Assembly (NCBI RefSeq): GCF_030408355.1
Contig: NZ_CP046606.1
Location: forward strand, 1,798,001-1,862,000
Length of the DNA: 64,000 nt
Reading direction: 5' to 3'
From: Corynebacterium afermentans subsp. afermentans
Lineage (GTDB): Bacteria; Actinomycetota; Actinomycetes; Mycobacteriales; Mycobacteriaceae
A program made the position numbers and the translations under genes. Numbering within the stretch: position 1 is the first letter of the stretch; the number at the start of each line of letters is the position of its first letter. The notes below the pieces were generated by a model, which ran no database searches, was not told the origin of the DNA, and worked only from the letters and a program-made list of their open reading frames with translations. This document shows, piece after piece, positions 1 through 7,744 of this stretch.

Positions 1-1
1 C

Positions 2-982
2 CCGGCGTCTGTGCCGGCCGAGCCCGCTCCCGAAGCGCCCACCGACGTCTACCCGCCGGAGGTCAGCGTCACCCCGGGTGGCACCACTGAAATCCCGGCG
101 CCGGCACTGCCGGATGATGCCACCGTCACTCCGGCGCCCAGCGTGCCCGACTGGGTCGAGGTCAAACCCGACGGCAACGTCATCGTCACCCCGCCGGAAG
201 ACGTCAAGCCGGGCACCTACCCCGTCGAGGTCGAAATCACCCGCCCCGACAAGGACCCGAGCAAGGCCACCATCGACGTCACCGTCACCGCTCCCGAAGC
301 GCCCACCGACGTCTACCCGCCGGAGGTCAGCGTCACCCCGGGCGGCACCACCGAGATCCCGGCACCGGCACTGCCTGACGACGCCACCGTCACCCCGGCG
401 CCCAGCGTGCCCGACTGGGTCGAGGTCAAACCCGACGGCAACGTCATCGTCACCCCGCCGCAAGACGTCACCCCGGGCACCTACCCCGTCGAGGTCGAAA
501 TCACCCGCCCCGACAAGGACCCGAGCAAGGCCACCATCGACGTCACCGTCACCGAGCCCGCTCCGGTGCCCGAAAAGCCCACCGACCCGGCCCCTGCGCC
601 GTCTGGTTCCTCGGCGCTGACGGATGAGGAGCGCGGTCGCTGCATCGCCACCGGTGTCGGATTCGGGCTGCCGCTGCTCGCGCTGATCCCGATCGCGATT
701 GGCTCGCAGGTCAACCTGCCGTGGGTCGACGAGTTCTCGCAGCAAGCGCACTCGGCACTGCAGGACTTCAACACCCAGCTGCAGCAGAAGACGGGCCTGT
801 ACAACCCGGATGTTGCGCAACAGGTGGACAGCATCAACCGCCAGTTGCAGGCGTTCGGCCGCGAGCACGGCACGTTGATCGGCGGCGCTGGCGCGGTTGC
901 CGTGGCAGCACTCGTTGTCACGCTGCTGTGGAAGAACTGCACCCCGGGCGAGCAGCTGAGCTCTGACTCGAGCAGCGAGTAG
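2..982 (+). CDS. Rib/alpha-like repeat surface protein, C-terminal part
   Basis: The frame is open from the window edge, so the true start and any signal peptide lie outside; 326 residues are visible. Two tandem 88-residue units (about residues 9-96 and 97-184) carry the Pro/Val/Asp-rich pattern of Rib/alpha-like repeats, including VYPPEVSVTPGG and PDWVEVKPDGNV. A Pro-rich linker, a hydrophobic segment near residues 213-233, a polar Gln-rich stretch and a second hydrophobic segment near 292-311 with a short charged tail follow. There is no LPXTG signal; this two-segment ending is what I associate with corynebacterial envelope proteins. A cell-surface stalk or adhesin role is inference. Confidence 0.8.
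   Translation, partial: PASVPAEPAPEAPTDVYPPEVSVTPGGTTEIPAPALPDDATVTPAPSVPDWVEVKPDGNVIVTPPEDVKPGTYPVEVEITRPDKDPSKATIDVTVTAPEAPTDVYPPEVSVTPGGTTEIPAPALPDDATVTPAPSVPDWVEVKPDGNVIVTPPQDVTPGTYPVEVEITRPDKDPSKATIDVTVTEPAPVPEKPTDPAPAPSGSSALTDEERGRCIATGVGFGLPLLALIPIAIGSQVNLPWVDEFSQQAHSALQDFNTQLQQKTGLYNPDVAQQVDSINRQLQAFGREHGTLIGGAGAVAVAALVVTLLWKNCTPGEQLSSDSSSE
26..553 (+). repeat. Two tandem 264-bp repeats encoding Rib-like units
   Basis: The segments 26-289 and 290-553 are near-identical direct repeats with an 88-codon period, each beginning gctcccgaagcgcccaccga. Their encoded units differ at two residues only (E to Q and K to T near the end of the loop PPxDVxPG), while the DNA carries several additional synonymous changes. 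More copies probably lie upstream of the window edge. Confidence 0.95.
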
Positions 983-996
983 GCCTCGCTGAGCCC

Positions 997-1043
997 AAAA
1001 GGCACCTGATCGGTGGCGTTTGCCCGCCGGTCAGGTGCCTTTT
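997..1043. terminator. Bidirectional terminator between the surface protein and comEC
   Basis: Arms aaaaggcacctga (997-1009) and tcaggtgcctttt (1031-1043) are perfectly complementary, giving A-tract/T-tract flanks in both directions. It can end transcription of the surface protein on the plus strand and comEC on the minus strand; the comEC stop codon lies inside the right arm. Confidence 0.85.
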
Positions 1044-2608
1044 CGGTTGGGGAAGATCACGGGGATGCCGTCGCGGGTGGCTACAGGACGTTTCTTCGGC
1101 GGGCCGCTTTCAAGCACAACCACCAGCTGCGCCCACTGCGGCACCGGCTCAGCCTCCTCGGCGGTGTCCACCACATACGCGCGCAGCCCGGTGTAATCCA
1201 CCGGTGCGGCGGGCTGATTCATCGCGGCGGCAACAATCACGCATGCGGCCGCGGCGCACACCGTCGCGCGCGGGCGGCCCGCCAGGAAACCGGCAACGAC
1301 CCACCCGTAGGCCACCAAGGCCGTAAGCGGGGTTGCGCTCACCGTCGCGCTGGGCAGCCCCGCCCCCACCCGAGCCACCGTGTGCACCCACCACGCCAGT
1401 GGCTCCACGCACCACAGCACCGGCACCTCCAGGCAGCCGGGCAGCAGTGAGCAAACCGCGGCGACGAGGCCGAGCACCGTCACCGGCCCCACCACGGGTG
1501 CCACCAGCACGTTGGCACCGACAGAAACCAGCGAGACTCTGCCTGCCATCAGCGCCACAATCGGCATGGTGGCTAGGTCCGCCGCCACCGCCACGGCCAG
1601 TGCCCGCACAAGGATGTCCGGCCAGGCAGTCACCGCCAGCGCGCGGTACAGCAGCGGGTAGAGCGCCACGATGCCCGCCGTCGCCGCCACTGACAGGGCG
1701 AATCCGTAGTGCACCGCCAGGTCCGAATCCACCAGCACCAACCCGACGACGGACAGGCACAACGCGTGGACGGGCTCGGCTTGCCGGGAGGCAAGCACCG
1801 CCACCAGCCCCACCAGGCCGGATACTGAGGCGCGCAGCACGCTCGGCTCCGGCCCCACCAGCGCGGCGTAGACCAAAAGCGCCACCGCGGAGGCGGCGAT
1901 CCTGCCGCGCAGCCCCGCGCCTATCGCAGCCGCCGCCACCGTGGCAAAGGTGGCCACAATGGCGATATTCGCCCCAGACACCGCCGACAAATGGGATAGG
2001 CCCGTATCGATGTACATCTGTTGTTCGGCGGCGGGTTGCAGGGAGACGTCGCCAAGCACCATGCCTGGGATGAGCCCGCGCGCACCTTCGCCCACCTGCG
2101 CCTCCACCGCCGCTGCGAAGGTGGAACGCACGTGGTGCGCGAACGCCGCCAAACCTTCAGGCGGGCCGAGGACCTCGACGTGTCCGTCGAGCAAGAAAGG
2201 GTTCACACCCGGCACGCCGGATTCCTTGGACACGCCGCGGCTCACTACCTGCGCGCCGGCGACCGCTCCGTCGGGCAGCTCGTCGGCGAACACCGGCGTG
2301 GTCGACGGCTTGCCTGGTACTCGCACACGCACCAGGTAGGCGCCCGTATCCGTCTGCTTCGGGGTGCCGCTGATCGTGCCCACAACCTCGGAGGCGGGGG
2401 CGCTTGCGCGGGTGCGCACCGCAGCCGTGAGCGCCCCCGCCGCGCCGAGGCCTGCGGTGAGCACAGCCTGGCCCGGCTCGCGCGCGGCCAGACAACATAC
2501 GGCGAGGACCCCGGCGACGAGAAGCGCCGCCCAGACCCCGAAGAGGATGCAGCACGCCGCCGCGGCCCACACCGCCAGCGCCGCCGGCACCAGCCGCAGC
2601 TCCGACAC
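1031..2608 (-). CDS. comEC: ComEC/Rec2-type DNA uptake channel, short form
   Basis: A polytopic inner-membrane protein of 525 residues. Hydrophobic helices at the N-terminus are followed by a small soluble domain (about residues 70-150) and then a competence domain beginning with the conserved segment HLSAVSGANIAI and about ten membrane helices. In the family this protein passes single-stranded DNA into the cytoplasm. The metallo-beta-lactamase-like C-terminal domain of long ComEC proteins is absent; the protein ends soon after the last helices. The GTG start at 2608 lies 3 nt after the comEA stop, so both genes are surely cotranscribed. Confidence 0.88.
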   Translation of the reverse strand: MSELRLVPAALAVWAAAACCILFGVWAALLVAGVLAVCCLAAREPGQAVLTAGLGAAGALTAAVRTRASAPASEVVGTISGTPKQTDTGAYLVRVRVPGKPSTTPVFADELPDGAVAGAQVVSRGVSKESGVPGVNPFLLDGHVEVLGPPEGLAAFAHHVRSTFAAAVEAQVGEGARGLIPGMVLGDVSLQPAAEQQMYIDTGLSHLSAVSGANIAIVATFATVAAAAIGAGLRGRIAASAVALLVYAALVGPEPSVLRASVSGLVGLVAVLASRQAEPVHALCLSVVGLVLVDSDLAVHYGFALSVAATAGIVALYPLLYRALAVTAWPDILVRALAVAVAADLATMPIVALMAGRVSLVSVGANVLVAPVVGPVTVLGLVAAVCSLLPGCLEVPVLWCVEPLAWWVHTVARVGAGLPSATVSATPLTALVAYGWVVAGFLAGRPRATVCAAAACVIVAAAMNQPAAPVDYTGLRAYVVDTAEEAEPVPQWAQLVVVLESGPPKKRPVATRDGIPVIFPNRKGT

Positions 2609-2611
2609 CGC

Positions 2612-3277
2612 TTACAGCCCCACCATGTCGCGCATGGCCTCGAACTTCGCAGGCCCGATGCCGCGGACATCCGTGAGCTGCTCCACCGCGGTAAACGGCC
2701 CGTTGGTCTCCCGGTGGGCCACGATCGCCGCCGCGGTCGCCTCCCCCACCCCGGGAAGCGCGGTCAGCTCGGAGGCGGAGGCGGAGTTCAGCGACACGGT
2801 GCCGGACTCTGCAGGCGCCGCTCCTTCTGCACCGCCGGCCTGGGATGCGCCGCCGGCCGGGGGTGTGGCGCCGATGGCTTGGACGTGGATCTGCTGGCCG
2901 TCCACAAGCAGTTGCGCCTGGTTGTGCGCCAACAAATCGGCGTGTGGCAGCGGCTGCGCGATCTGGAGGGCATCGGCGATGCGGGAGCCCTCGTTCAGCG
3001 TCATCAGGCCCGGGTTGGCCACCTCCCCCACCACCGCCACGACAACCACCTCGCTGACCTCGGTCGGCGACGCCACCTGCTCCCACGAAACTTCATCACC
3101 CTCCCCGCCCCCGCCGCGCAGCGCCGCCCATGCCCCCACCGCAACGAGCAGCGCGACCACCGCCGCGGCGGCCGGCTTCACCGGCACGGACACCCGCGGC
3201 GCGGGATAGCGCACGGCAAGCAGGTCCTCTTCCCCGGTGGGCCGGGTGAGCTCCTGGAGACGGTCAATGGCGTTCAT
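2612..3277 (-). CDS. comEA: ComEA-type DNA receptor (SLBB plus helix-hairpin-helix)
   Basis: A 221-residue single-pass protein. A cytoplasmic N-terminus of about 35 residues precedes one membrane helix (AAAAVVALLVAVGAWAAL). An SLBB-like beta domain with VVVVAVVGEVANPGL follows, then a Gly/Ala/Pro linker and a C-terminal double helix-hairpin-helix ending in LTDVRGIGPAKFEAMRD, the DNA-binding part. ComEA binds incoming double-stranded DNA outside the membrane and hands it to ComEC, encoded next. I choose ATG 3277 over an upstream in-frame start because a TAGCGT hexamer sits 7 nt before it (leaderless start) and the same layout precedes the HNH gene at 35184. Confidence 0.9.
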   Translation of the reverse strand: MNAIDRLQELTRPTGEEDLLAVRYPAPRVSVPVKPAAAAVVALLVAVGAWAALRGGGGEGDEVSWEQVASPTEVSEVVVVAVVGEVANPGLMTLNEGSRIADALQIAQPLPHADLLAHNQAQLLVDGQQIHVQAIGATPPAGGASQAGGAEGAAPAESGTVSLNSASASELTALPGVGEATAAAIVAHRETNGPFTAVEQLTDVRGIGPAKFEAMRDMVGL

Positions 3278-3378
3278 GCCCGGCACGCTAAGCCCGGCAG
3301 CCACGCACCGGAAGCCCCCATCGAAAAACCTGTGGATAACGTTGTTGCAACGTCACCGATTAGGGCGGGTTATCCACA
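3278..3378 (-). promoter_or_regulatory. comEA leader with inverted TGTGGATAA/TTATCCACA boxes
   Basis: Reading towards comEA: TGTGGATAA (complement of 3370-3378), 30 nt, TTATCCACA (complement of 3331-3339), 53 nt, ATG. A TAGCGT hexamer (complement of 3285-3290) is 7 nt before the start and fits a leaderless -10. Both boxes match the DnaA-box consensus. The arrangement, including spacers of 30 and 53 nt, is identical in front of the HNH gene at 35184. Confidence 0.75.
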
Positions 3379-3379
3379 C

Positions 3380-4180
3380 CTACTGGGCGGATTCCGGAGA
3401 AGAAAAGACAACCGACAGGCCGATGGCGCCGGGTCCGGTGTGGACCGCGATGACGTCGACAAGCGGCTCGCACATCACCCGCGAGCCTTCCGGCAGCTGG
3501 GCCTCAAGCGATGACGCCAGCTGGTCAGCGGCCTCCTCGGCGTCAGCGTGCTGGATCGCCGCGAACACCGGCTGGCCGCCGGCGCGCTCCACCACCAGCT
3601 CCGTGAGCTTGGCAAACGCCTTCGACTGGGTGCGGGTTTTGCCGGCGAGTTCCAGCTTGCCGTCGTGGATGCGCAAAATCGGCTTGTTGGCCAGAAGCGC
3701 CGCGGAAAGCACGGCGGTGCCGGTGGGCAGGCGGCCGGACTTGCGCAGGTCGTCGAGCTGGTGCAGGTACACCCACGTCTCGGAGCGGGCGAGTGTGGAT
3801 TTCGCCATCTCCTCACACGCGGCCAGATCCCCACCCTCCTGCGCCACGGTGGCGGCGGCCATGGCGGCCGCGCCGATAGTCATCCCGGCGGCGTCCGTCT
3901 CCACCACTTTCACCGTGCCGGGAAACACCGCAGACGCGGCCACCGCCGCCGACCACGTGGACGACAGCGACTTAGACAGGTGCAGGGCGATCACGCCGTC
4001 ATCGCCGCCGCGCTCCAACTGGCGCGCGTAGCAAGCCGCAAGCTCCAGCGAGGACACCCCAGAGGTGCCCTTGTCCTCACCGCTGCCGATGACGTGCATG
4101 TCGGCGACGGTGATGTCCAGCTCACGGACGACCTCAGCGGGCAGCCCCGCCGAAGAATCCACCACGACGCGCACCGCCAT
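3380..4180 (-). CDS. DegV family fatty-acid-binding protein
   Basis: A 266-residue two-domain protein starting MAVRVVVDSSAGLP, the characteristic DegV beginning (VDSSAGL). The segment GTSGVSSLELAACYARQLE lies where the family binds the carboxylate of a fatty acid, and SKSLSSTWSAA follows. DegV/FakB proteins present fatty acids to a kinase for phosphorylation; no kinase partner is visible here. The gene abuts the phosphatase gene without a gap, so it belongs to the rsfS-phosphatase-degV run. Confidence 0.88.
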   Translation of the reverse strand: MAVRVVVDSSAGLPAEVVRELDITVADMHVIGSGEDKGTSGVSSLELAACYARQLERGGDDGVIALHLSKSLSSTWSAAVAASAVFPGTVKVVETDAAGMTIGAAAMAAATVAQEGGDLAACEEMAKSTLARSETWVYLHQLDDLRKSGRLPTGTAVLSAALLANKPILRIHDGKLELAGKTRTQSKAFAKLTELVVERAGGQPVFAAIQHADAEEAADQLASSLEAQLPEGSRVMCEPLVDVIAVHTGPGAIGLSVVFSSPESAQ

Positions 4181-4813
4181 CTAGTTCAGCCCCCGGTTCC
4201 AAGCTTCGAGGTACCAGCGGGTCTGCGTCGGCTCGTCCAGGCGCGGCATTGCCACGAGCCGCGCCGTGTTCGCGTTGCCCAAGCCCTTGATCGCCGGGTA
4301 CTGCGCCACCACGAAGCCCAGCAGCGACGCGGTCAGCGCGGCGATGGTGCCGCCGTGGGAAACCAGCAGCACAGCGGAGTTGTCCCACTCGTCGTAGTCG
4401 CTCATCAGCTCGTCCACCACGGCCTGCGCGCGCGCAGCGACCTCGAGGCGGCTTTCACCGCGCGGGGGCGCCCATGTCGCGTCCGTGCGCCACACCGCAC
4501 GTGCACCTTCGTGCTCGGTGTCCACTTCGGTGTGGGTTTTGCCTTGCCAGTCGCCCAGGTGCGTCTCGCGCAGACGCTTATCGACGTCTACAGCCAACCC
4601 CAAATCCGCCGCCACCACGTCAGCAGTGTTTTTCGCGCGCACAAGGTCGGAAGAGATGATCTTCGAGATGCCCAGGTCGCGCAGCTCTTGGGCCGCGGCG
4701 TGCGCCTGGCTGACGCCGCGCTCGGACAGGGTCGTGTCCAGCTGCCCCTGCATGCGAGAGGTGGCGTTGTAGTCCGTTTCGCCGTGGCGCAGCAGGATTA
4801 AACGACGTTGCAT
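4181..4813 (-). CDS. Histidine phosphatase superfamily protein (phosphoglycerate-mutase-like)
   Basis: A 210-residue cytoplasmic protein with the N-terminal phosphohistidine signature LILLRHGETDYN and a later VSHGGTI motif holding the second histidine. Length and motifs fit cofactor-dependent phosphatases of the phosphoglycerate mutase superfamily. In actinobacteria a protein of this type follows rsfS and has been linked to glucosyl-3-phosphoglycerate dephosphorylation; that specific substrate is inference here. Its start lies 3 nt after the rsfS stop. Confidence 0.85.
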   Translation of the reverse strand: MQRRLILLRHGETDYNATSRMQGQLDTTLSERGVSQAHAAAQELRDLGISKIISSDLVRAKNTADVVAADLGLAVDVDKRLRETHLGDWQGKTHTEVDTEHEGARAVWRTDATWAPPRGESRLEVAARAQAVVDELMSDYDEWDNSAVLLVSHGGTIAALTASLLGFVVAQYPAIKGLGNANTARLVAMPRLDEPTQTRWYLEAWNRGLN

Positions 4814-4816
4814 GGC

Positions 4817-5290
4817 CTAGAACTCGTCGTCGGCGGCTGCCGGGCCCTCGCCCGCCAGCGGCAGATCCTCGATGTTCTGTGCCTCGCGCATCTCGGCTTC
4901 GTTGCCGAAGGTGGCGGGGCGTTCGTAGGGCTCCAGGCCCTCGACCTCGATGGCTGGGCAGTCCGCGTACAGGCGGTCCAGGCCGTAGAACTCGCGCTCG
5001 GCGTCGCGCTGGATGTGCACGACGAAGTTGCCGTAGTCCAAAAGCACCCAGCGGTTTTCGCGGTTGCCCTCGCGGCGCTTCGGCTCCACGCCTGCGTCCG
5101 TCAGGTCGCCTTCGACCTCTTGGACGATGGCGGCGACCTGGCGCTCGTTGTCGGCGGAGACGATCACGAACACGTCCGTGATGGCCATAACGTTGGACAC
5201 GTCGATGACAGCGATGTTCTTGCCAAGTTTCTCGTCGGCGGCCTTCGCGGCAATCTTGGCCCGGTCGATGGAGATCTGCGGAGCGGTCAA
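4817..5290 (-). CDS. rsfS: Ribosomal silencing factor RsfS
   Basis: RsfS binds ribosomal protein uL14 and keeps the subunits apart under nutrient stress. The protein shows the family core KNIAVIDVSNVMAITDVFVI, then VLLDYGNFVVHI and EREFYGLDRLYAD. An in-frame ATG exists at 5326, but the TTG at 5290 is preceded by GAAGGG with a 7-nt spacer and gives the usual short N-terminus (TAPQISIDRAKIAAKAADE). I therefore prefer TTG 5290, for 157 residues. It lies between nadD and the phosphatase gene, the usual order. Confidence 0.85.
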   Translation of the reverse strand: MTAPQISIDRAKIAAKAADEKLGKNIAVIDVSNVMAITDVFVIVSADNERQVAAIVQEVEGDLTDAGVEPKRREGNRENRWVLLDYGNFVVHIQRDAEREFYGLDRLYADCPAIEVEGLEPYERPATFGNEAEMREAQNIEDLPLAGEGPAAADDEF

Positions 5291-5355
5291 GTGGGAACCC
5301 TTCGTTGGTTGGACAGACGCCGCCATTGTCCCACGACACGGCCTAAGAGTGCTAC

Positions 5356-5976
5356 TTAGGCGTACAGGGCGTTTTTTGCGATGTACTGCACCACCCCGTC
5401 CGGCACCAGGTACCAGACGGGCCGCCCCTCGGCGGCACGCGCGCGGCAGTCTGTGGACGAGATGGCCATCGCCGGAATTTCCACCAGGTGCACGCGCTTT
5501 TGGATGTCCGTCGGCAGCATGTCTTCGCGCAGGTCGTAGCCCGGGCGGGTCACGCCGACGAACTCGGCGAGCTGGAACATCTCCTCCCAGTCGTGCCAGG
5601 ACATGATGGAGGCCAGCGCGTCGGCGCCGGTGATGAAGTACAACGCTTCGTCCGGGAACTGTTGGCGCAGATCCCGCAGGGTGTCGATGGTGTAAGTCGG
5701 ACCGTCTCGGTCAATGTCCACCCTGGAGACGGAAAAGCGCGGGTTGGAGGCGGTGGCGATCACCGTCATCAGGTAGCGGTCCTCCGCCGGGCTGATGGTC
5801 TTACCCGCCTTCTGCCAGGGCTGGCCGGTGGGCACGAAGATGACTTCGTCCAGGTTGAACCGGTCCGCCACCTCGCTCGCGGCAACTAGGTGGCCATGGT
5901 GGATGGGGTCGAACGTGCCGCCCATCACCCCGATGCGCCGCGCCTCATCCAGGGAGGCTGCAAAGTGTTCTGCCAT
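5356..5976 (-). CDS. nadD: Nicotinate-nucleotide adenylyltransferase NadD
   Basis: This 206-residue cytoplasmic enzyme joins nicotinate mononucleotide and ATP to make deamido-NAD in NAD synthesis. The nucleotidyltransferase signature [12 protein letters not shown] (residues about 20-31) is intact, as is the C-terminal [20 protein letters not shown], matching the ISST-R motif. It precedes rsfS, the conserved arrangement, but upstream a membrane gene, a cutinase and a gutted proA now separate it from the proB block. Confidence 0.93.
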   Translation of the reverse strand: MAEHFAASLDEARRIGVMGGTFDPIHHGHLVAASEVADRFNLDEVIFVPTGQPWQKAGKTISPAEDRYLMTVIATASNPRFSVSRVDIDRDGPTYTIDTLRDLRQQFPDEALYFITGADALASIMSWHDWEEMFQLAEFVGVTRPGYDLREDMLPTDIQKRVHLVEIPAMAISSTDCRARAAEGRPVWYLVPDGVVQYIAKNALYA

Positions 5977-5982
5977 GTGCCG

Positions 5983-6381
5983 CTACCTCGCCGGAGGCAG
6001 CATGGTGATGTCCACGGACTCGATGAACAGCAAACCGCCGCCGAGCACCAGCGCGAGCAGCGCGCCAACTACGCCGACGATGGCGCCGATGCGCAGCTCA
6101 TCAGTGGTGTCGTCCGCCCACTTACTGGCGCTGCTGCTGGAGCCGCCGGCGACCTTCTTCTCCTCGCACACCTGTTTTCCGTCCTTGTCGGTGACGGGAA
6201 TCGGGTTGCCGTCTGCGTCGATGATCGGGTTGCCCTTCTCATCCACCTTCATCTTGCAGGTTTTTTCTACCGTCACGCGCTCCTCGGTGTCGCGCGTGAT
6301 GGTTTCCGCGCCCGCCGGCACGGCGGTAAGCGCAACGGCGCAGGCGGTCGCGGCGGCAGCGGAACGGATACGACGTCTCAT
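5983..6381 (-). CDS. Small exported membrane protein of unknown function
   Basis: I do not recognise a family. From ATG 6381 the protein has 132 residues: an Arg-rich start and hydrophobic core ending AVPAGAET that fit a signal peptide, a charged extracytoplasmic part with two cysteines (EKTCKMK and KQVCEEK), a Ser-rich stretch and a C-terminal membrane helix (IGAIVGVVGALLALVLGGGLLFI). The start overlaps the cutinase stop by one base, so the two are translationally linked. A longer upstream frame exists but reads into the cutinase gene and has no better start. Confidence 0.65.
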   Translation of the reverse strand: MRRRIRSAAAATACAVALTAVPAGAETITRDTEERVTVEKTCKMKVDEKGNPIIDADGNPIPVTDKDGKQVCEEKKVAGGSSSSASKWADDTTDELRIGAIVGVVGALLALVLGGGLLFIESVDITMLPPAR

Positions 6382-7319
6382 TAGCCGTACCGTACCTGAT
6401 CCACGAACCGGCCGAACGAGTCGGAGACCTGATTGTCCCAGCGGGAGTGCCAGCGGAAGTAGCGGGCGTGATTGCCGCCGGTGGGGCGCGAGGCTTCCAG
6501 GGTCTGGCGCGACAGGTCGCACACGGCGTCCAGCGGCAGGCAGTAGTTCACGCGGTTACGGGTCGCGGCCGCGGTCTTGGTGTTAAACGGCAGCGCGCCG
6601 AGGATGCCGCCTGCGCCGCCGCCGCGCACGCCCACGGTGGACCAGTCGCCTCGGGCAGTGTTCGGGTTGCCGAAGTAGACAACGCCGGCGAGCTGGCCGC
6701 GGCGGGCCAGTTCACGCTCGTGCTCGAGCAGGATCATCGCGCCCTGCGAGTAGCCGGACAGGATGTACTTCGGGCGGCAGCCGGTGGTGCGCTCGTAATC
6801 GTTGACCATCTGCATCACACCACCGCGGCCGATCTTCACCGAGTCCAGGAACTGGTTCGCGGCGGTGCGCGCCATCATGAACATCGGGCTGGCCCACTGG
6901 AAGGCGAGACCGAGCGCCTGCAAAAACGTCGACGGCACGGCGACCTCGGGCACGTCGTACTCCGGGAATGTTGCCGGGTAGTAGCGCGGCTCCAGGCCGA
7001 TGACTTCGACGTCCTTCATCAGGGAATTACCGCCGTGGGTGGCCACGTAGCGGCGCTCCGCATGCTGCAGGAAGGCACGGATGGTCTCCGCCTCCCAGCC
7101 GTTGGAGGTCCAGGCCGCCCCGCCCGAGTAGCGCGTGGGGTAGATCTGGTTGTTTTGGCCGGAGCCGCGGGCGGCGATGACCGCGACGGCCGGGCAGCGG
7201 GTTTGCGCGTCGGCCTCCGGAACGGGCGCGACGGGGGAAACGGTGGCTGTCACGGCGGTGGCGACAGCGGTGGCGAACAGGCCGATACGGGCCCGCCAGG
7301 AGGAACGGGATTTTTTCAC
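6381..7319 (-). CDS. Secreted cutinase family esterase
   Basis: A 312-residue alpha/beta hydrolase with a signal peptide (MKKSRSSWRARIGLF, then an Ala/Val core ending EADAQT). The mature part opens CPAVAVIAARGSGQN, the cutinase oxyanion region, and carries the nucleophile motif GYSQG near residue 192. A late Asp and His (DAVCDLS; GGNHARYFRWH) can complete the triad. In the Corynebacteriales, cutinase-like proteins cleave esters or mycolate-type lipids at the envelope. The gene overlaps the next membrane-protein gene by one base. Neither gene belongs to the usual proA-nadD neighbourhood, so I infer insertion. Confidence 0.88.
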   Translation of the reverse strand: MKKSRSSWRARIGLFATAVATAVTATVSPVAPVPEADAQTRCPAVAVIAARGSGQNNQIYPTRYSGGAAWTSNGWEAETIRAFLQHAERRYVATHGGNSLMKDVEVIGLEPRYYPATFPEYDVPEVAVPSTFLQALGLAFQWASPMFMMARTAANQFLDSVKIGRGGVMQMVNDYERTTGCRPKYILSGYSQGAMILLEHERELARRGQLAGVVYFGNPNTARGDWSTVGVRGGGAGGILGALPFNTKTAAATRNRVNYCLPLDAVCDLSRQTLEASRPTGGNHARYFRWHSRWDNQVSDSFGRFVDQVRYG

Positions 7320-7328
7320 GCGGATAGA

Positions 7329-7743
7329 CTAGCGCACCTGGCCTGCACCTTCCAGGATCCATTTGGTGGTGGTCAGCTCCGGCAGCGCCATCGGCCCGCG
7401 GGCGTGCAGTTTCTGGGTGGAGATGCCGATTTCGGCCCCCATGCCGTACTGCTCCCCGTCCGTAAAGGCGGTCGATGCGTTGAGTACGACTGCTGCGGCG
7501 TCGACGGCGTCAGCGAATCGTCGTAAAGCATTGGCGTCTTGGGCCGCAATTGCCTCGGTGTGGCCGCTGGAGTAGCGCGCGATGTGGGCGATCGCACCTT
7601 CGACGCCGTCCACGACGGCGCTTGCGATGTCCATGCTGAGGTACTCCTCGGCGAAATCAGCCTCCGTTGCAGGCACAACATCCGCACTGAACGTTCGCGA
7701 GCACCTCCTCGCGCTCGGCCTGTCTTTGCTGGTCAGTCTGCAT
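7329..7743 (-). pseudogene. proA: proA remnant with a large internal deletion
   Basis: Glutamate-5-semialdehyde dehydrogenase normally has about 420-430 residues. Here an ATG at 7743, right after the dehydrogenase stop, encodes an N-terminus-like piece ([16 protein letters not shown]) that runs into a stop after 28 codons. In another frame the ProA C-terminus resumes ([16 protein letters not shown] through [13 protein letters not shown]). Roughly 300 codons, including the catalytic cysteine region, are missing and the join is out of frame. A 115-residue GTG-started fragment (7329-7676) remains open but cannot be an active enzyme. Confidence 0.85.
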
Positions 7744-7744
7744 G

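Noticed and set aside
3331..3378. A replication origin based on perfect DnaA-type boxes
   Set aside because: No dnaA, dnaN, recF or gyrase genes are near; the boxes come as single inverted pairs in leaders at distant loci, not as a cluster with an AT-rich unwinding region.
5291..5326. ATG 5326 as the rsfS start
   Set aside because: TTG 5290 has a much better ribosome-binding site and gives the usual N-terminal length; kept only as an alternative.
7329..7676. A 115-residue open frame as an independent small gene
   Set aside because: It is the ProA C-terminus with the catalytic domain missing; no separate function is supported.
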